From the NCBI GenBank assembly GCA_964036155.1, contig OZ038422.1:2031001-2095000 (forward strand): 64,000 nucleotides of DNA. The letters run 5' to 3'. Of this stretch, positions 1 to 12,000 are shown in pieces (positions within the stretch are counted from its first letter, which is position 1; every line of letters starts with the position of its first letter). The notes beneath the pieces were generated by a model, which was not told the DNA's origin, did no database searches, and saw only the letters and a program-made list of their open reading frames with translations. This DNA comes from Diploscapter coronatus (taxonomy: Eukaryota; Nematoda; Chromadorea; Rhabditida; Rhabditidae). The translations under genes were made by a program, and so were the position numbers.

Positions 1-104
1 ATTGAATATTTTTCTAAAAAAAACAAAAACTGAAATACAGCCTTTCTCACCATTTTTTATTCAAATCCCATGGCAAATACTGAAAGCCATATAAAAACAG
101 AAAA

Positions 105-3100
105 CTAACGTCCATAGTGATGATCATCCTCGTATCTGCCGCCCCTGCTGCTTCTGAATCCGCCGTCGTTTCGGCTGTCGAGCGAGGGCACATTGGGTAT
201 CGCGAAGTGGTAGTTTTTTCCGCCTGAAAATTTTTGATAAATCCGTTTTTTTCCCTACAAGATATGACTTTTCCAGGAAATTTGTAGTTTTTATGAGGAA
301 TCTTCGCTATAACAAGAATTTTTCAGAAAGTGCAAAAATGCAGAATAAATTAAAAGGCGTATTTTCTCGAAAATGATTTAATTAAATTTTTTAATCTGAC
401 TTCCTCTGCCGCCGGAGTCCGAATTTCTGTTGCCGCCTCTAAACCCATTGGTGTCCCTGTCGTAATCGCGGTCGTAGTCGTCATAACCGTTATCGTTTCT
501 GCCTCTCCCACCAAAGCCCGAGTTAGAGCCGCCGCCTCTGCCTCCACTAAAACCGAAGGCACCGCCGCGCGGAGGACCGTTGAAGTGTTCGCGGTCAGAG
601 CGATCGTCGTAACGAGGCTGAAAAATGAATTCTTATCTTATTCTTATTTTATAATTTGGAAAAGAAAGAAGGCTTTTTAAGATTCCTTATCAGAAAATAG
701 TGATTCACCCTGTTATAATAATCGCGATTACGATCACCACCGAATTGAGCCGGGCCTAAGTTAGCGGACGAACGACCATAGTTGTGGAACACGTTGCCTC
801 TCGAGTCAAATTTCAAGGATGAGAGGCTGTGGTCATTGAAGTTGCGGTCGTAATCATTGAAGCTGCGGCCACTGTCACCACGGAATGGTGGTGAGGCATC
901 CTGCAGATTAAATTAATCATTTTTAAACTACGATTTTTAACTCTCAGTTTAAACTTTTTAAAGAAGCGTTCATACTTCGCTCACGTGAGCGGAGCATGGA
1001 TGCACCCTAATAAATCGATCTCCTATGAATTCCTTCTAGTTTCTATACAAAACCAAATAGTATCTGTGCAGAAATCGAACGGACATAACAAAAGTGGGCG
1101 GCATGGAAGTTCGAAAGACCTAATATATCGATTCTAATATTTTCAATCTCGAGTTTTCCATAGGGTTAATTTGCCGGATTCGCTACCCAATATTCTCTAT
1201 CGCTGTATCCGCCACTACGAGCCGGGAGCGGTCCGAAATAGTCGCGTCTGTCGTCGCGGTCGCGATAGCCACCTTCGTCACGAGGGGACGGAGCGTACCC
1301 GCCTCTGTCTCTGTCGTCGTAGGTCCTGCGCGGGAGCGGACCATCGTCTCTGCCACGGAACTGTCCATTCTGTGGAGGTGGGCCGTTGTTGAATTCTCTG
1401 TTGCGTCTGTCGTTGCGATTCTCGTAGCCGCTTCTGTGTGGCTTTTCACTTCTGTATCCGGAATCGTTGTCCCAGTCCCTTTCGGATGCATTCGCAAAGC
1501 GGTTGTTCTCCACGAAAATTGGGCCTCTAGAGAAACCGGTGTCTACAATTTTCAAGTATACTTCTTGAAAATGGTTTTACGAAGTCGTTTAAAAAAATCT
1601 TACCTCTTCTGCCGCCGAAGTCTGAATTCCTGTTTTCGAATTCTGAATTCTTGTTGCCGCCTCTGAACCCATTGGTTTCTCTAGGCGAACTCCTTGCGGG
1701 AGGCGGTCCGCCTCTGTCTCTTCCTCTGTTCGGGCTTCCGTCGCATTCCAACTCGTCGTCGCTTTCGCTCCACTTCTTTTTGGTTCTATTCCCGTAGCGA
1801 CTCGTTCTTCGTCCGTAAGTAGTGTCGTTCACTTTCGACTCCTTCAGGAGTTCGTCCTGAAAATGCATTTTGTTGATAAAACATGATTCTGACACGTTAA
1901 TAAAAGTGATTTTTTTATTTTGAAAGGCTTGGCTTTTTAATAAATTAATTCATTTTCCAAAAAATCTTAAATGGCATGTTAACATTAAACAGTAGGCTCA
2001 CCAGATATTCGGTGAAGAGTTTCTGCCTTTCCTCCTGATTTTCCATGTCTGTCTGCTCAAAACGCTCCTGCATTCTTTCTCTGATCGAGGGAGTCATGAA
2101 TGCCGTGCACGAACGCTGTAGTGTCTTCATCAAGAAGACGAACGCTGAAATTCAGATATTTCATTAACGGAATTTCCTGACTTCTCAACTCTCGATCCAC
2201 AAAAAAGTATTGCATCTTTTTGAGTGAAAGAAAGAAGACATGCTTTTCCCTATCAACAAAGAATTCTATTTTTCAGCGAGTCGATTTGTGAGCTCTTGTG
2301 AGCCGAATTTTGAGAACTTTTAGACTTTTCAGATAAAAATTGAAATGTTCATCTTTGAATATAATTTCCCTGTGGAAGTTTCCAAATTTAGTCTTTTAAA
2401 TAACACGCGCCTAAGATTTACTCTTATTCATCCTAGATTTGTCCTTGTTCCCGAAAATGTATTCTTTAAGAATTCTATTCTAATTGTAAGAACTCACTAT
2501 CCCAATTGATCCTAGAAGCGAGATTATGATCCCTGTCGAAAGGATCCTCGATGCACATTAGACTATCCCAGCCCTTCTCCTCTTTCCCCAGTGGAGCTGA
2601 TCTCCTAATCTGGACAACCTACAGTTCATTTATTTCATCGAGAATGTCCCTTTTCAAATCACTTGTGTCTTCCAGTCGAATCTGGCGTAATAGTCCAAAA
2701 AGCCGAGAAAATGTTCGGCCAAGGTCTGAGTGTTCATGCTCCAATCTGGCTGAAAGATAAAAGATTTTCAACAAACAGATCTTCTCAAATTATATTAGAG
2801 ATATTGTTAGATGCCCTTTAAAAGGCAGAAAAATCTTCTACCTACTCCATTCTTTACTCTATTTCTCCCAAAGTGGCTTAAAATCGAGAAGTATTACAAT
2901 ATTCTGATGTTAAGAGACAGGACAACGTTAGAAGGATAAGGGAATTTCCCAATGTCTAGTTGGCAAATTTTCATACGAGATAACTAGTTATCTTACCACG
3001 ACTTCCTCGTGGAAGTACACATCCCAGCCCTCGGCGCACGGATGCTCGACTTGCCCATCGTCGAATTGCTAGAAATATTGCATTGAATTTTAGAATTGTA

Positions 3101-4442
3101 GTAAACTCTGAAAACCTCTTGCAGAATTGGGAGAACGGGCGGAGATGTGCGCTGGAGATAGTGAATTGTGAGAAGGATAAACGCATAAGATGAGAGCGTT
3201 CCACGCGCTGCGTAGCCAACGTCAACAGACTTGGCCCACTAAATTAGTACTTCTTGACAATTTTTGAGGGAAAAAGTCGTCCGTTCTCAGTTTTTCGACT
3301 TTGAAGGAGAGTAATTTCACATGAAATATAAAACCATGAAAAAGCTCTACCTTCTTGACGAACATCCCTAATGCGGGAAGAATCTCCGGGGCCCACTCGC
3401 AATATCTCTTCAACATGCGAGTGTTGTGCAGGGCTAAGATGTTGTGGTAGCAAATACTGCAAACATACGCATAAGAAATTTCGAATGAGAAAACCTACTC
3501 TCCCTCGATATCCTCGTATTCGAATTCGACGATGGGGACTCTGGTCTCTATGATGTAGCCGACCTTTTTGTTCTCGAACATCTTCAGCTGTTTTAGCGTC
3601 TCCCCGATAAATTCAATCATCTCCTTGTAGTCCCTGCTCTGTAAATGGAAAAATACTAATTCTTTTATGAAAACACGAAATTAAGATCGACCCTGCGTGG
3701 CTCTTCTTCGCCAAACCTGAAAGCGATGTCTACGTCTGCGTTGTTCGCGCCGAAGCCGTTCTCGGTCGAGCCAATGATCTGGAATGAAGATCTAATAATT
3801 CATAGGAAGACCAATATGAGATATCAAAGCCAGTGGTGTTTAAGATTTACCCCTCCTCATCCCAATTTTTTTCTTTTCAGATTTTTTTTTCAAATTATTT
3901 CATTAGAAATTTAGAGATCCAGAGAAAAACAAAACTCACGTCGAGCCGAATGCTGCGCTCATCCTTGTCGAGTTCGTCATTCAGCTTTTCCTCGATCGTC
4001 TCTACGAGTTTCGTGATCTTGTTCTGTCTCTCTGGGGTTATTTTCTCTTTGTCTGAAAATTCTTTATTTACCTTTCCCTTATGTTTTCCTTGAAATTTCA
4101 ATGAATTAAAGAATGAAAAACCTCATAATATAGCTAAACTTCAATGATTATTTTGCGAACTGAAATGCCAGACGGATCTTGGGAGAACTTTCGTCAGACG
4201 AAAATAAACTATAGGAAGTAAATTACACGATCGAAATCATCATGATGCTATTGTTTGCAGTGAAAAGTTAAAAGAATTCTTAGTCAAGAGATACGAAATT
4301 GTAAAGGACTGGTATAGGGGATAGGTCGGATGAAATTCTGACGATCGTCCTCCCTAGATATGATATTCAATATTATTTTCTTACCAGTGGTGAAACGAAT
4401 GATCTCATCTAGATCAGACTGCATTCGAAGTTCGAAGTTCAT
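105..4442 (-). CDS. Terminal nucleotidyltransferase (TUT/PUP, CID1-like) with RG-rich C-terminal tail
   Basis: Fifteen exons (4385-4442, 3940-4052, 3692-3778, 3499-3638, 3351-3456, 3116-3238, 2997-3068, 2663-2749, 2498-2618, 2002-2144, 1604-1856, 1187-1542, 709-900, 401-617, 105-223) join in frame to about 728 aa. Seen: the beta-superfamily nucleotidyltransferase signature GS-x4-G-x6-D-V-D with Asp72 and Asp74, a third Asp133 in GDICYHN, the central-domain run HNTRMLKRY, WAK, GTLSSYA, HYLQ and PPVLPILQE, then NTQTLAEHFLGFLDYYARFD and EDPFDRDHN. These are hallmarks of cytoplasmic poly(A)/poly(U) polymerases of the CID1/TUT4-TUT7 group, which add U or A to RNA 3' ends. There is no N-terminal zinc finger; only 57 residues precede the catalytic core. 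From about residue 300 the protein becomes Arg/Gly/Asp/Asn-rich (RDRGG, RGGG, YDRDYDRD), likely RNA-binding. A polyadenylation-type AATAAA lies just past the stop on the minus strand. The ATG at 4442 is the first in the exon; an upstream exon cannot be excluded. Nucleotide preference (U or A) cannot be told. Confidence 0.88.
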
Positions 4443-5002
4443 GGTGAAGTTCTCTAGTTTCTGTAAGATAATAGACTTGACAGAAAAATGGATTGAAAAC
4501 AACCCTACTCTACCCTTACCATACCCTCTCCCCTCTACTAAAGAAACTGCGAGAAGACAAGGGAGAAAGAAAATGGAAAGGCAGGAAGGGACACGGTTAA
4601 TAGATAAACAAAGGTAAACGGTTAGTCAGTTGCACAATTGACAGAAGAGAATAATTTGCGAAATTTATTTATTTCATAACAGGCAGGCAATGGATAAAAT
4701 GCGGAGAGAAGGAACTGGCTGATTCGGTGGTAGCACAAGAACACAAATACTCCGCCCAAAAGTGGGCGTGGTTCGACTCTAGCCAATGGGGCAAAATTAA
4801 ATTTTAAAAATCGAGTTGGTAGTTGTATAGAAGAAAATTTATTCGTTTGAAAAGATTAATAATTTTGAAAAGTTAGAAATAGTTGGATTTCAAACTGATG
4901 AATAATTTATTTCTATTTTTACAGAATTTGTCGACGCCGTTGGACGGCCTCTGTTTGCAGAAGGAATTTTACGAGAGGAACTGAGGGGCAGAAAATGTTG
5001 AA
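4443..5002. other. 5' flank of the nucleotidyltransferase gene
   Basis: No convincing coding exon or RNA gene seen. It presumably contains the minus-strand promoter and 5' UTR of the neighbouring gene and ends at the inverted-repeat element that begins near 5003. Confidence 0.4.
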
Positions 5003-5117
5003 CATGCATGGTTATGAAAATTTCTCCTTGATTTTTGAACTATTCGTTTATTAATAAAATATAATTTATTATCTATTTCAAATAAAATGAGAACAAATAT
5101 ATCAAGATTTTCATAGA

Positions 5118-5231
5118 TTGCTGTCGTCGTTCAGTTATCCCTTGAGGGATATCCAGGAAGCACCACGAGGAGGCAGACGAACATCACTTCCCGCCACACA
5201 ATCACACACACACACACACACACACAAGAGC
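5118..5231. repeat. Left TIR core with (CA)n microsatellite
   Basis: The block from GATTGCTGTCG to the (CA) run at about 5208-5225 is the inverse of 6987-7092 and of 6364-6472. The microsatellite sits at the same place in every copy, so it belongs to the repeat and is not an independent tract. Confidence 0.8.
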
Positions 5232-5867
5232 ACGCGCCTGAAAACTTAAATATTTAGGTTTCTTAAATTGCTTTTAATTCTGCCTTTTTCTGATTTACCA
5301 TAATTCCGGTGACCCTTCTACACTCCTTCAAGTGCCTATTTTCAACTTTCAGCTGCGAGTTTTTTAGTTTTAATAGCCTAAAATTGTTCAATTTAGTTGG
5401 TATTTTGGTGATATAGGCAATTTACTCGTTGTGCGATATGAGGTCAACGATCAGAGCGCTAGTTTCTTTATGCATCAAATCAGTGTTCATTCTCTGAAAT
5501 GACAATGATTTAGAATGAGCTTGTTGGAATCAAGAACCCAAAAATAATAACGATAAATAATTGTCGAATTTCGCAATTCATTCATTTTTAGAATAACAAT
5601 ATTTTCAGATATGAAAATTATTTGAAACAGCAACTTTCTTACCTTCTTGTTCTATGGAATATCTCTTCAATATCATAGTTTGGAATACATTGGTTTCGAC
5701 ACTGAATTATGTTCGATTTAGACGAACAACTTAGTTGGGATATGAAAGTGAGCGGAGGCGCCTAGAGATTGCTCTGTGAAATAAGACCGATTTGAGTCCG
5801 TCAGCCCTGTTTCCTCTCTCTCCGCCTCTTCTTGCCAGTCCCTCCCCCTAATTCCGCCGCCCAATTG

Positions 5868-6010
5868 GATGCCTCGGTTCTGCTTCTCTTTTGCTCCCTC
5901 TCTGTCCTGGCAAGCTCCTCCCCGAACTGATGCCTCAGCCCTCTATATAAACCCAGACTTCCCTGTAAGAAGAGGTGCTCCTCTTGATATCCCAAATCCA
6001 TTCCGATGAC
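5868..6010 (+). repeat. Promoter-like repeat, copy 1 (TATA: CTATATAAA)
   Basis: About 110-130 bp resemble 18828-18950: both read CTGGCAAGC, a CCCC-rich block, a GATGCC(T/C)CAGCCCTCTATATAAACC stretch, then a TGTAAG, ATCCCA and GACTAC series. The arrangement (GC-rich box, TATA, about 40 nt, splice-donor-like GTAAG) looks like the promoter of a mobile element or an LTR fragment. No protein follows directly. Confidence 0.6.
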
Positions 6011-6363
6011 TACGTGAGCTCGCTGCCTTGGTTGAAGGATGGAAGCTGCACCAGCAGAAGACGATAGGGGGAAGCCAGGTGCGGGAAAATCGGTCTTAAG
6101 AATCATTCCGTACCTACTCCAGCACTCCCTCCTATCTCTCGCTAAACGGAGTCTCTCGAAGGCGTAAGTGCCCGAAATAAATTTCAACGTCAATGACAAA
6201 ATTTAGTCTGTGGTAATAATTACCCTTGACGAAAAAGAGGAATCCGATGCCAAGCAATTCGACTGACCCTTATGAGAGGGTTCAATCCAATCAGTAAGTC
6301 TTCATCATATTTTGATGAAATTTCTTGGTTCAATTCTGAATATTTGAGTTTTCAGGAATATAT

Positions 6364-6472
6364 GTGTGTGTGTGTGTGTTATTGTGTGGCGGGAAGTGAT
6401 GTTCGTCTACCTCCTCGTGGTGCTTCCTGGATATCCCTCAAGGGATAACTGAACGACGACGACAATTGATCT
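6364..6472. repeat. Extra internal copy of the TIR core
   Basis: Direct copy of 6987-7092 (same orientation, very few differences). It indicates either a second shorter element ending here or an internal duplication of the right arm. Confidence 0.8.
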
Positions 6473-7202
6473 ATGGAAATCTCATAGGCACGAAGCGGAA
6501 CGACATTAGACTCTTCATGAAGGATTAGAAAGGTTAGTCATAGGCGCAGCGCTTATTTGAGATCTAAATAAGTCATTTTATAGAATGAAGTCAACTTTCG
6601 GATCCACATGCTCACAATTCACGGCCGAAGGATTGACTCAGGCGGACTTCGACGAGATGAACAAGAGAGCCAGCTTCATGAGAATATGCTTCGATGTCAT
6701 TAGACCCAACGCTTAGATTTAATCATAGTCACTTTGTATTTATTAAAAGTATTCGATGAAGCGAATATTGGAATTTGAAATACCAGTCACCCTTTCATTG
6801 ATTTCACTTCATCGAGCACTTGAGTAACTCATTTTCATTGCCTGTTCTTACATTTGATTCCATCATCTGATCACATTCGCATAACATCAAATGCTATGCG
6901 CGCTATACACTGGACGAATTGTTCACCTCCTGGGTAGCTTTTGTTTCAAATAGGCTGCAAGCCTATTTTTTTGTAATTAAGATCTATGTGTGTGTGTGTG
7001 TGTTATTGTGTGGCGGGAAGTGATGTTCGTCTGCCTCCTCGTGGTGCTTCCTGGATATCCCTCAAGGGATAACTGAACGACGACAGCAATCTATGAAAAT
7101 CTTGATATATTTGTTCTCATTTTATTCGAAATAGATAATAAATTATATTTTATTAATAAACGAATAGTTCAAAAATCAACGAAAGAAATTTTCATAACCA
7201 TG

Positions 7203-7433
7203 TGTCATACCCCATATTAGCCTATAGACTTTGTCTGATCAAGAACGTAGACATTCTATTATTTACAATCCCAATAGAAAAGTGATAAGAGATACAATCG
7301 CATCAGACCACCTTAGCTTGTAAATTCCTCTCAGTATAAAAGCCTCTGTTATGTGATAAACCTTGCGCTTGTAGTAATAAAGATGTAGCGACAGGAGCAC
7401 ATTCTATATTCCCGTCCTTCCTTGAAGGTGACA
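7203..7433 (+). repeat. 5' LTR (with 48-bp deletion)
   Basis: Nearly identical to the 3' LTR but lacks 48 bp found at about 8693-8740; the deletion is bounded by CCCG on both sides, as expected of short-repeat slippage. TG...CA ends. A TATAAAA-like box (AGTATAAAAGCC) and AATAAAG lie inside. Confidence 0.9.
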
Positions 7434-8481
7434 TGGAGGTCCTAAGGAAAGAACCAGCGACATGGTATTCAGAGGCCTATTCACTGAGACTGTAGCACCT
7501 GAACTTCATTCCAGTAGAAGGGAAAGCCCTGTCGCAGAAGACCAACCCAATCTATTCCCCCAAAGGAATCCACTACAAGTCGCCCCAGACAGCATCGTAA
7601 GCAAATTTACAACAACTAATCGGCCCCATTTTCTCTGAGTCGCCTCAACGCGAAGAGACGAACCCATGGCCGATCATTGAAGAAAATTCAAAATCCCTAT
7701 TCGAAATTCACCTCATCATAGCCAAATACTCAATTCGATACTTATCCTTTCTACCCCCTTCAACGCAAAATTCGATGTATTCGACAGCTACGAAGCTGAA
7801 TGATGATGGAACCACAATTGATGAATTATTCACTGCAAGTGAAGAAAAGCAGAAATTCAATTGAAACTTCAAAAAGAAGAAATGGATTAAATTTATTGAA
7901 AAATTCACAAAAATTTCTGCAAGTTGGTATCCCATCCTAAATTAATGAAGCACTCATACGACGACATTCAAATGACAACTACACGGTAATCTCTACGATG
8001 ATCAACCACTATGTTGGCTGATGGTTAGCAATGTTCGAGATGATGGATTTATGACAATGAAAAAGACGACGAATGATTTATAAAATGGTCAATTATTTAA
8101 AAATGAAATGAAATATTGAACCAAGAGACTCAGGAAATGTCTCATATTGATTTTTTTTTCCGTCGATCAAATCAGTCAAACCTTAATCTCACATTTGTTG
8201 TTCTCATAACTACATTTTTTTCTTGATTATTCGTTTAGAAAACCTCAATTTAAAAAGAAATTTCTCAATTATTTGTATTGAAATTGCACGACTTCAAAGT
8301 CGGTATCGCACATTTTGCTGTAAATTCTCTTGAATGACTGTTCTGGCATTGTATTTTTTTTGGTAATTTTGCAACTTTCTTTTGTAGTTTTTACGTAAGA
8401 TTCAACATCTATTTTCAAAAATGTACTCTCTCATCCTACCGAAGTCTGCGAGTGAGGACACTCGCTCCCGAACAAGGAGGA

Positions 8482-8760
8482 TGTCATACCCCATATTAGC
8501 CTATAGACTTTGTCTGATCAAGAACGTAGACATTCTATTATTTACAATCCCAATAGAAAAGTGATAAGAGATACAATCGCATCAGACCACCTTAGCTTGT
8601 AAATTCCTCTCAGTATAAAAGCCTCTGTTATGTGATAAACCTTGCGCTTGTAGTAATAAAGATGTAGCGACAGGAGCACATTCTATATTCCCGGCCCCAC
8701 CGAACAACTTAGCCCTACAAGGAAGTCGGGCGAAACCCCCGTCCTTCCTTGAAGGTGACA
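8482..8760 (+). repeat. 3' LTR (full 279 bp)
   Basis: Direct repeat of 7203-7433 plus 48 extra bases. Begins TGTCATACC and ends GTGACA, followed by the duplicated CATG. Confidence 0.9.
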
Positions 8761-9099
8761 CATGCATGCTCTAACATTTTCATATTTTGCACTTCTTTAT
8801 CTTTCGGATAAAACTACAAAGAATCATTCATTCTGCATCTTTTCCCTTGTTATTTCGATGATGACTATGTCCCGCCTCTATTTCTCTTCGCTTTTCCAGA
8901 GAGGCGAAAAGAAAGACGGGCGCGTGTATTGCGACGCAAAAACAACTGCTCTGCTTCTCTAGCTGGTTAGACCCCGCCCCTTGCTCTCTCGGCAAGACCA
9001 AGGCAGAACTCGACTTCACTTCTCTTTATAATCGCTGATCAGAACGTATATTTCTCTAAACAGCCAACTCAACTCTGCTCGAATTGAGAAAGAAAAAGG

Positions 9100-12000
9100 A
9101 TGTCGGAACTGCCGGACGTGAGCAAAATGAGCATCAGCAAAGGAATGGCCGCCGTCTACGCGCCGAAGAAGAAGCCGGGCAACATGGGCACGGAGACTCG
9201 TTTCCAGACCAACCTGACGCGCCTAGAAGTCACCAAGAACCTGGTCTACTACAAGTACGACGTGGAGATGGCCCTCTTCTTCCGTATGCCGTCTGGGTCC
9301 GGGGAAATCAACGAGGAAAAACCAAAGATCTTCACCAAGAGAACCAAGAATGAGTGAGTTGTCGGAGTTGAAAGGAGTGAAAGTGAAACATGAATGCTTT
9401 CAGTCCAGACACGCAGAGAAGGAAGAGGCAGGCGATGAACGTGATGCAGGAGCTAACTGGACAGGAGGCTGCCTTCTTCGACTTGTCCAATAATACGCTG
9501 CTCTACGACAGACAGGCCGTCATGTTCTCCCTCAGCGAGCTCAACATCCCTGCACAGGTTCGTCATTGTAATTCAGGAAATCACCATCAATCACCCACTT
9601 GCAGGGCGTCACATTCAAACTGCCTCCGAACCTGGTAACGGTCAAGCAGGAAGCCGCTGAGATCCGTGTCAAGATCACCCGAGTGACGGAGGACTTCCAG
9701 GTCTCTTCGAACGATGTCGCTAGGGCCGTCAACATTCGCCCCGACCAGGCCGACAAGGGAGTTCTGGAAGTCTACAATCTGCTCATCTCGCAGAAACCCT
9801 TCAACGAGTTAGTCCACACAATTTATGAATTTTGGCAAATTGATTGATTTCAGCCCGAACTGGGTGACCTACGGCCAGTGCAACCACTTCATGCTCAAGG
9901 CTCCCAACGGATTCGGGTTGGTTCTGGCAACTTGGAAATGACAAAGCGCACTTTCCTCATATCTTTACCTCAAACATTCTCTATATCCTTAACTATTACA
10001 TTGTCACTTTTCTATTCTGTCAAATCTGTCACTTCCAAACTCGTTAGTTCTTCTCTTTTTCTTAGGGGAAAATGAACATTTTGCAGCCCCGACGATCTGA
10101 AGCCCCTGGAAGAATGCATGGAGATGAAGGTGGGCGTGTCGAAGTCCGTGAAGGTGCTGGAAGGCGAGGGCAAGCAGCCGACTGTCTACGCAGTGACCGA
10201 GCTGAAGAAGACAGCCGTCCACCAGGGCAATCAAAACCTTGTGGACAAGGTGCTCAGCATGTTCGACAGACAGGGCGGACAGGTCGATCTTCGTCCAAAC
10301 AGCTTTAATGCGAAAACCGCCGAGAATAAGATTAAGGGTGAGTGGTTGAAATGAAAGGAAGAACTTGAAGAGAAATTGATATCAGAAATGGCTTTTAACA
10401 AAAGGCACAAAATTTATTAATGGTTTTCTGCAAGTGAAATTCGCAATTTTTTTTTTTGCAAATTTGAGACCTATAAAAAGCCATCGGCAATTACTAAGTG
10501 ATGGAGTTCTATAGTTAGAGGTAAACAAGAGAATGAAATTTGAAAGAAATCCGCCATTTAATAATTGTTAAAGCCATCAGAAGGGAAAACTCGTTCAATA
10601 TTTTCAACATTGACACTAAAATCACTTAGATTTTCATTTCACATTGAAATAGAAACACTTTTATTTATAAAATTCTCCTTTTCTTCCCTTGTCTCTACGA
10701 GTAGGGGAATTTCCGATCTGAGAATTTTCAGACTTGACGGTGGTACTGACCTATGGCAAGGATGCACAGAAAGAGCCAAAGACGTTCACGATTGGACGCG
10801 TCAACGGACCTGCGGCTGACAGCAAGGAGACTGCATTCGCTGGCGCTGGAGGCGAGGAGTACAACTCCATTGCTGACTACTTCGTCAGGAAGTACAACAT
10901 CAAACTGTGGTGAGTTTGACATTAAGGGATGGGCGAAATTTCGTGAGGGAGCAGCATATCTTTCTCTGCGCCACGTTTTCTTTTATTATTGTTTTCCTTT
11001 TCCGCTCACCTGTATTTCATTTCGTGATAATGACGAAAGGCAGATGGAGAGAAAAGGGAAAGTATTGAAAACCGCGCATGGACAAAGGAAAATATTCTTT
11101 TTTGAAAGCATAGAATTCAATGAAAAATTACGAAATGGAAGAGTGATTGATAAACGATGGAAGGAATTCTAGATTTGTCATTTCTTTTCAGCTATCCCCA
11201 GTACTTCACGGTGAGCCCGAAGAGCCCGATGCGCGACGGCAATCGCCCCTGGTTCCCGATGGAGCTGCTGATGGTGTGCGACATGCAGCGAGTCAAGAAG
11301 GAGCAAGAGTCCATCCAGAATCAGGCCATCATGATCAGAGTCGGTCATTTCATCTGCAATCCCCACATTAAATGAGTTCATTTACAGTGCTCTGCTGCAC
11401 TCCCGGAGAAGAGATTCAACCAGACGGCTGCAATGAAGAGGGAGATCGGACTCGTGCCTGGCAACAAGATGCTGCTCAACGCGGGAATCAAGCCGGATGA
11501 CAAATTCACCACGGTTCGTTTATTGAAAATGAATACAAAAATCACTTTCTTGTCCGGGGTCTACAAAGCACTAGAAGCGCTCTCAATTGAGACCTAATTT
11601 TGAGAACAGGCCTCTATCGCTGAAAGTGGTATCAGTCTTTCGTTGACACTGTCACTTGACTATAAAAACGAGAAACAAGAAAAACTGACTGGATCCTTGA
11701 TTAGAGTTCAAACTGAAATTGTGAATTGCAGGTGAAGGGCCGCGTGTTGCCACAGCCGTTGATCGCCTATGCAGGGAAAGAAGACAGTCTGATTGCAGCG
11801 CAAATACAGTCAGGCAAATGGCGCATCGGCAAGAACAGATTCGTCAAGGCCAAGATGCTTCCCAAGTGGAAATGGCACATTCTCTATGGAGGCCAGCCCA
11901 GACAGAGCGACAATCTCGTCGAGTGAGTCACTTGCAGACGAGTTAATCTGACAAGGCATTCTTTTACAGCGACTACTACAACAGACTAATGAGGGAAATG

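Larger units (their letters stand above)
5003..7202. mobile_element. DNA element with ~220-bp terminal inverted repeats, interrupted at its right end by an LTR element
   Basis: The left arm (5003-5225) reappears reverse-complemented at 6985-7202: both carry the AT-rich segment, the ATCCCTTGAGGGAT palindrome, a GCACCACGAGGAGG block, the CGCCACACAAT block and a (CA)n/(TG)n run. A third, partial copy of the right arm lies at 6364-6472. The outermost bases CATGCATGGTTATG match CATAACCATG at 7202 completed by CATG after the inserted LTR element (8765-8768). No transposase is visible inside. The interior holds a promoter-like block (5870-6000) and a 43-codon open frame at 6584-6715 of unknown meaning. 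No clear target duplication was found. It could be a foldback or non-autonomous DNA transposon. Confidence 0.75.
7203..8760 (+). mobile_element. Non-autonomous LTR retrotransposon with LTRs, PPT, PBS and CATG target duplication
   Basis: Direct LTRs at 7203-7433 and 8482-8760 both start TGTCATACCCC and end GAAGGTGACA. The element is flanked by CATG on each side (7199-7202 and 8761-8764). A purine tract AACAAGGAGGA abuts the 3' LTR and a TGG-starting primer-binding-like site (TGGAGGTCCTAAGG) follows the 5' LTR. The interior is only about 1.05 kb and has no protease, RT or integrase; a short frame from 7462 encodes about 58 residues and may be a gag vestige. It inserted into the right arm of the older inverted-repeat element. 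Confidence 0.9.

Noticed and set aside
5801..6199. 132-codon open frame on the minus strand
   Set aside because: It lies opposite the promoter-like repeat, is low in complexity and has no protein-like motif.
7708..7935. 75-codon minus-strand frame inside the LTR element
   Set aside because: Phe-rich, no retroviral motif, opposite the element's transcription direction.
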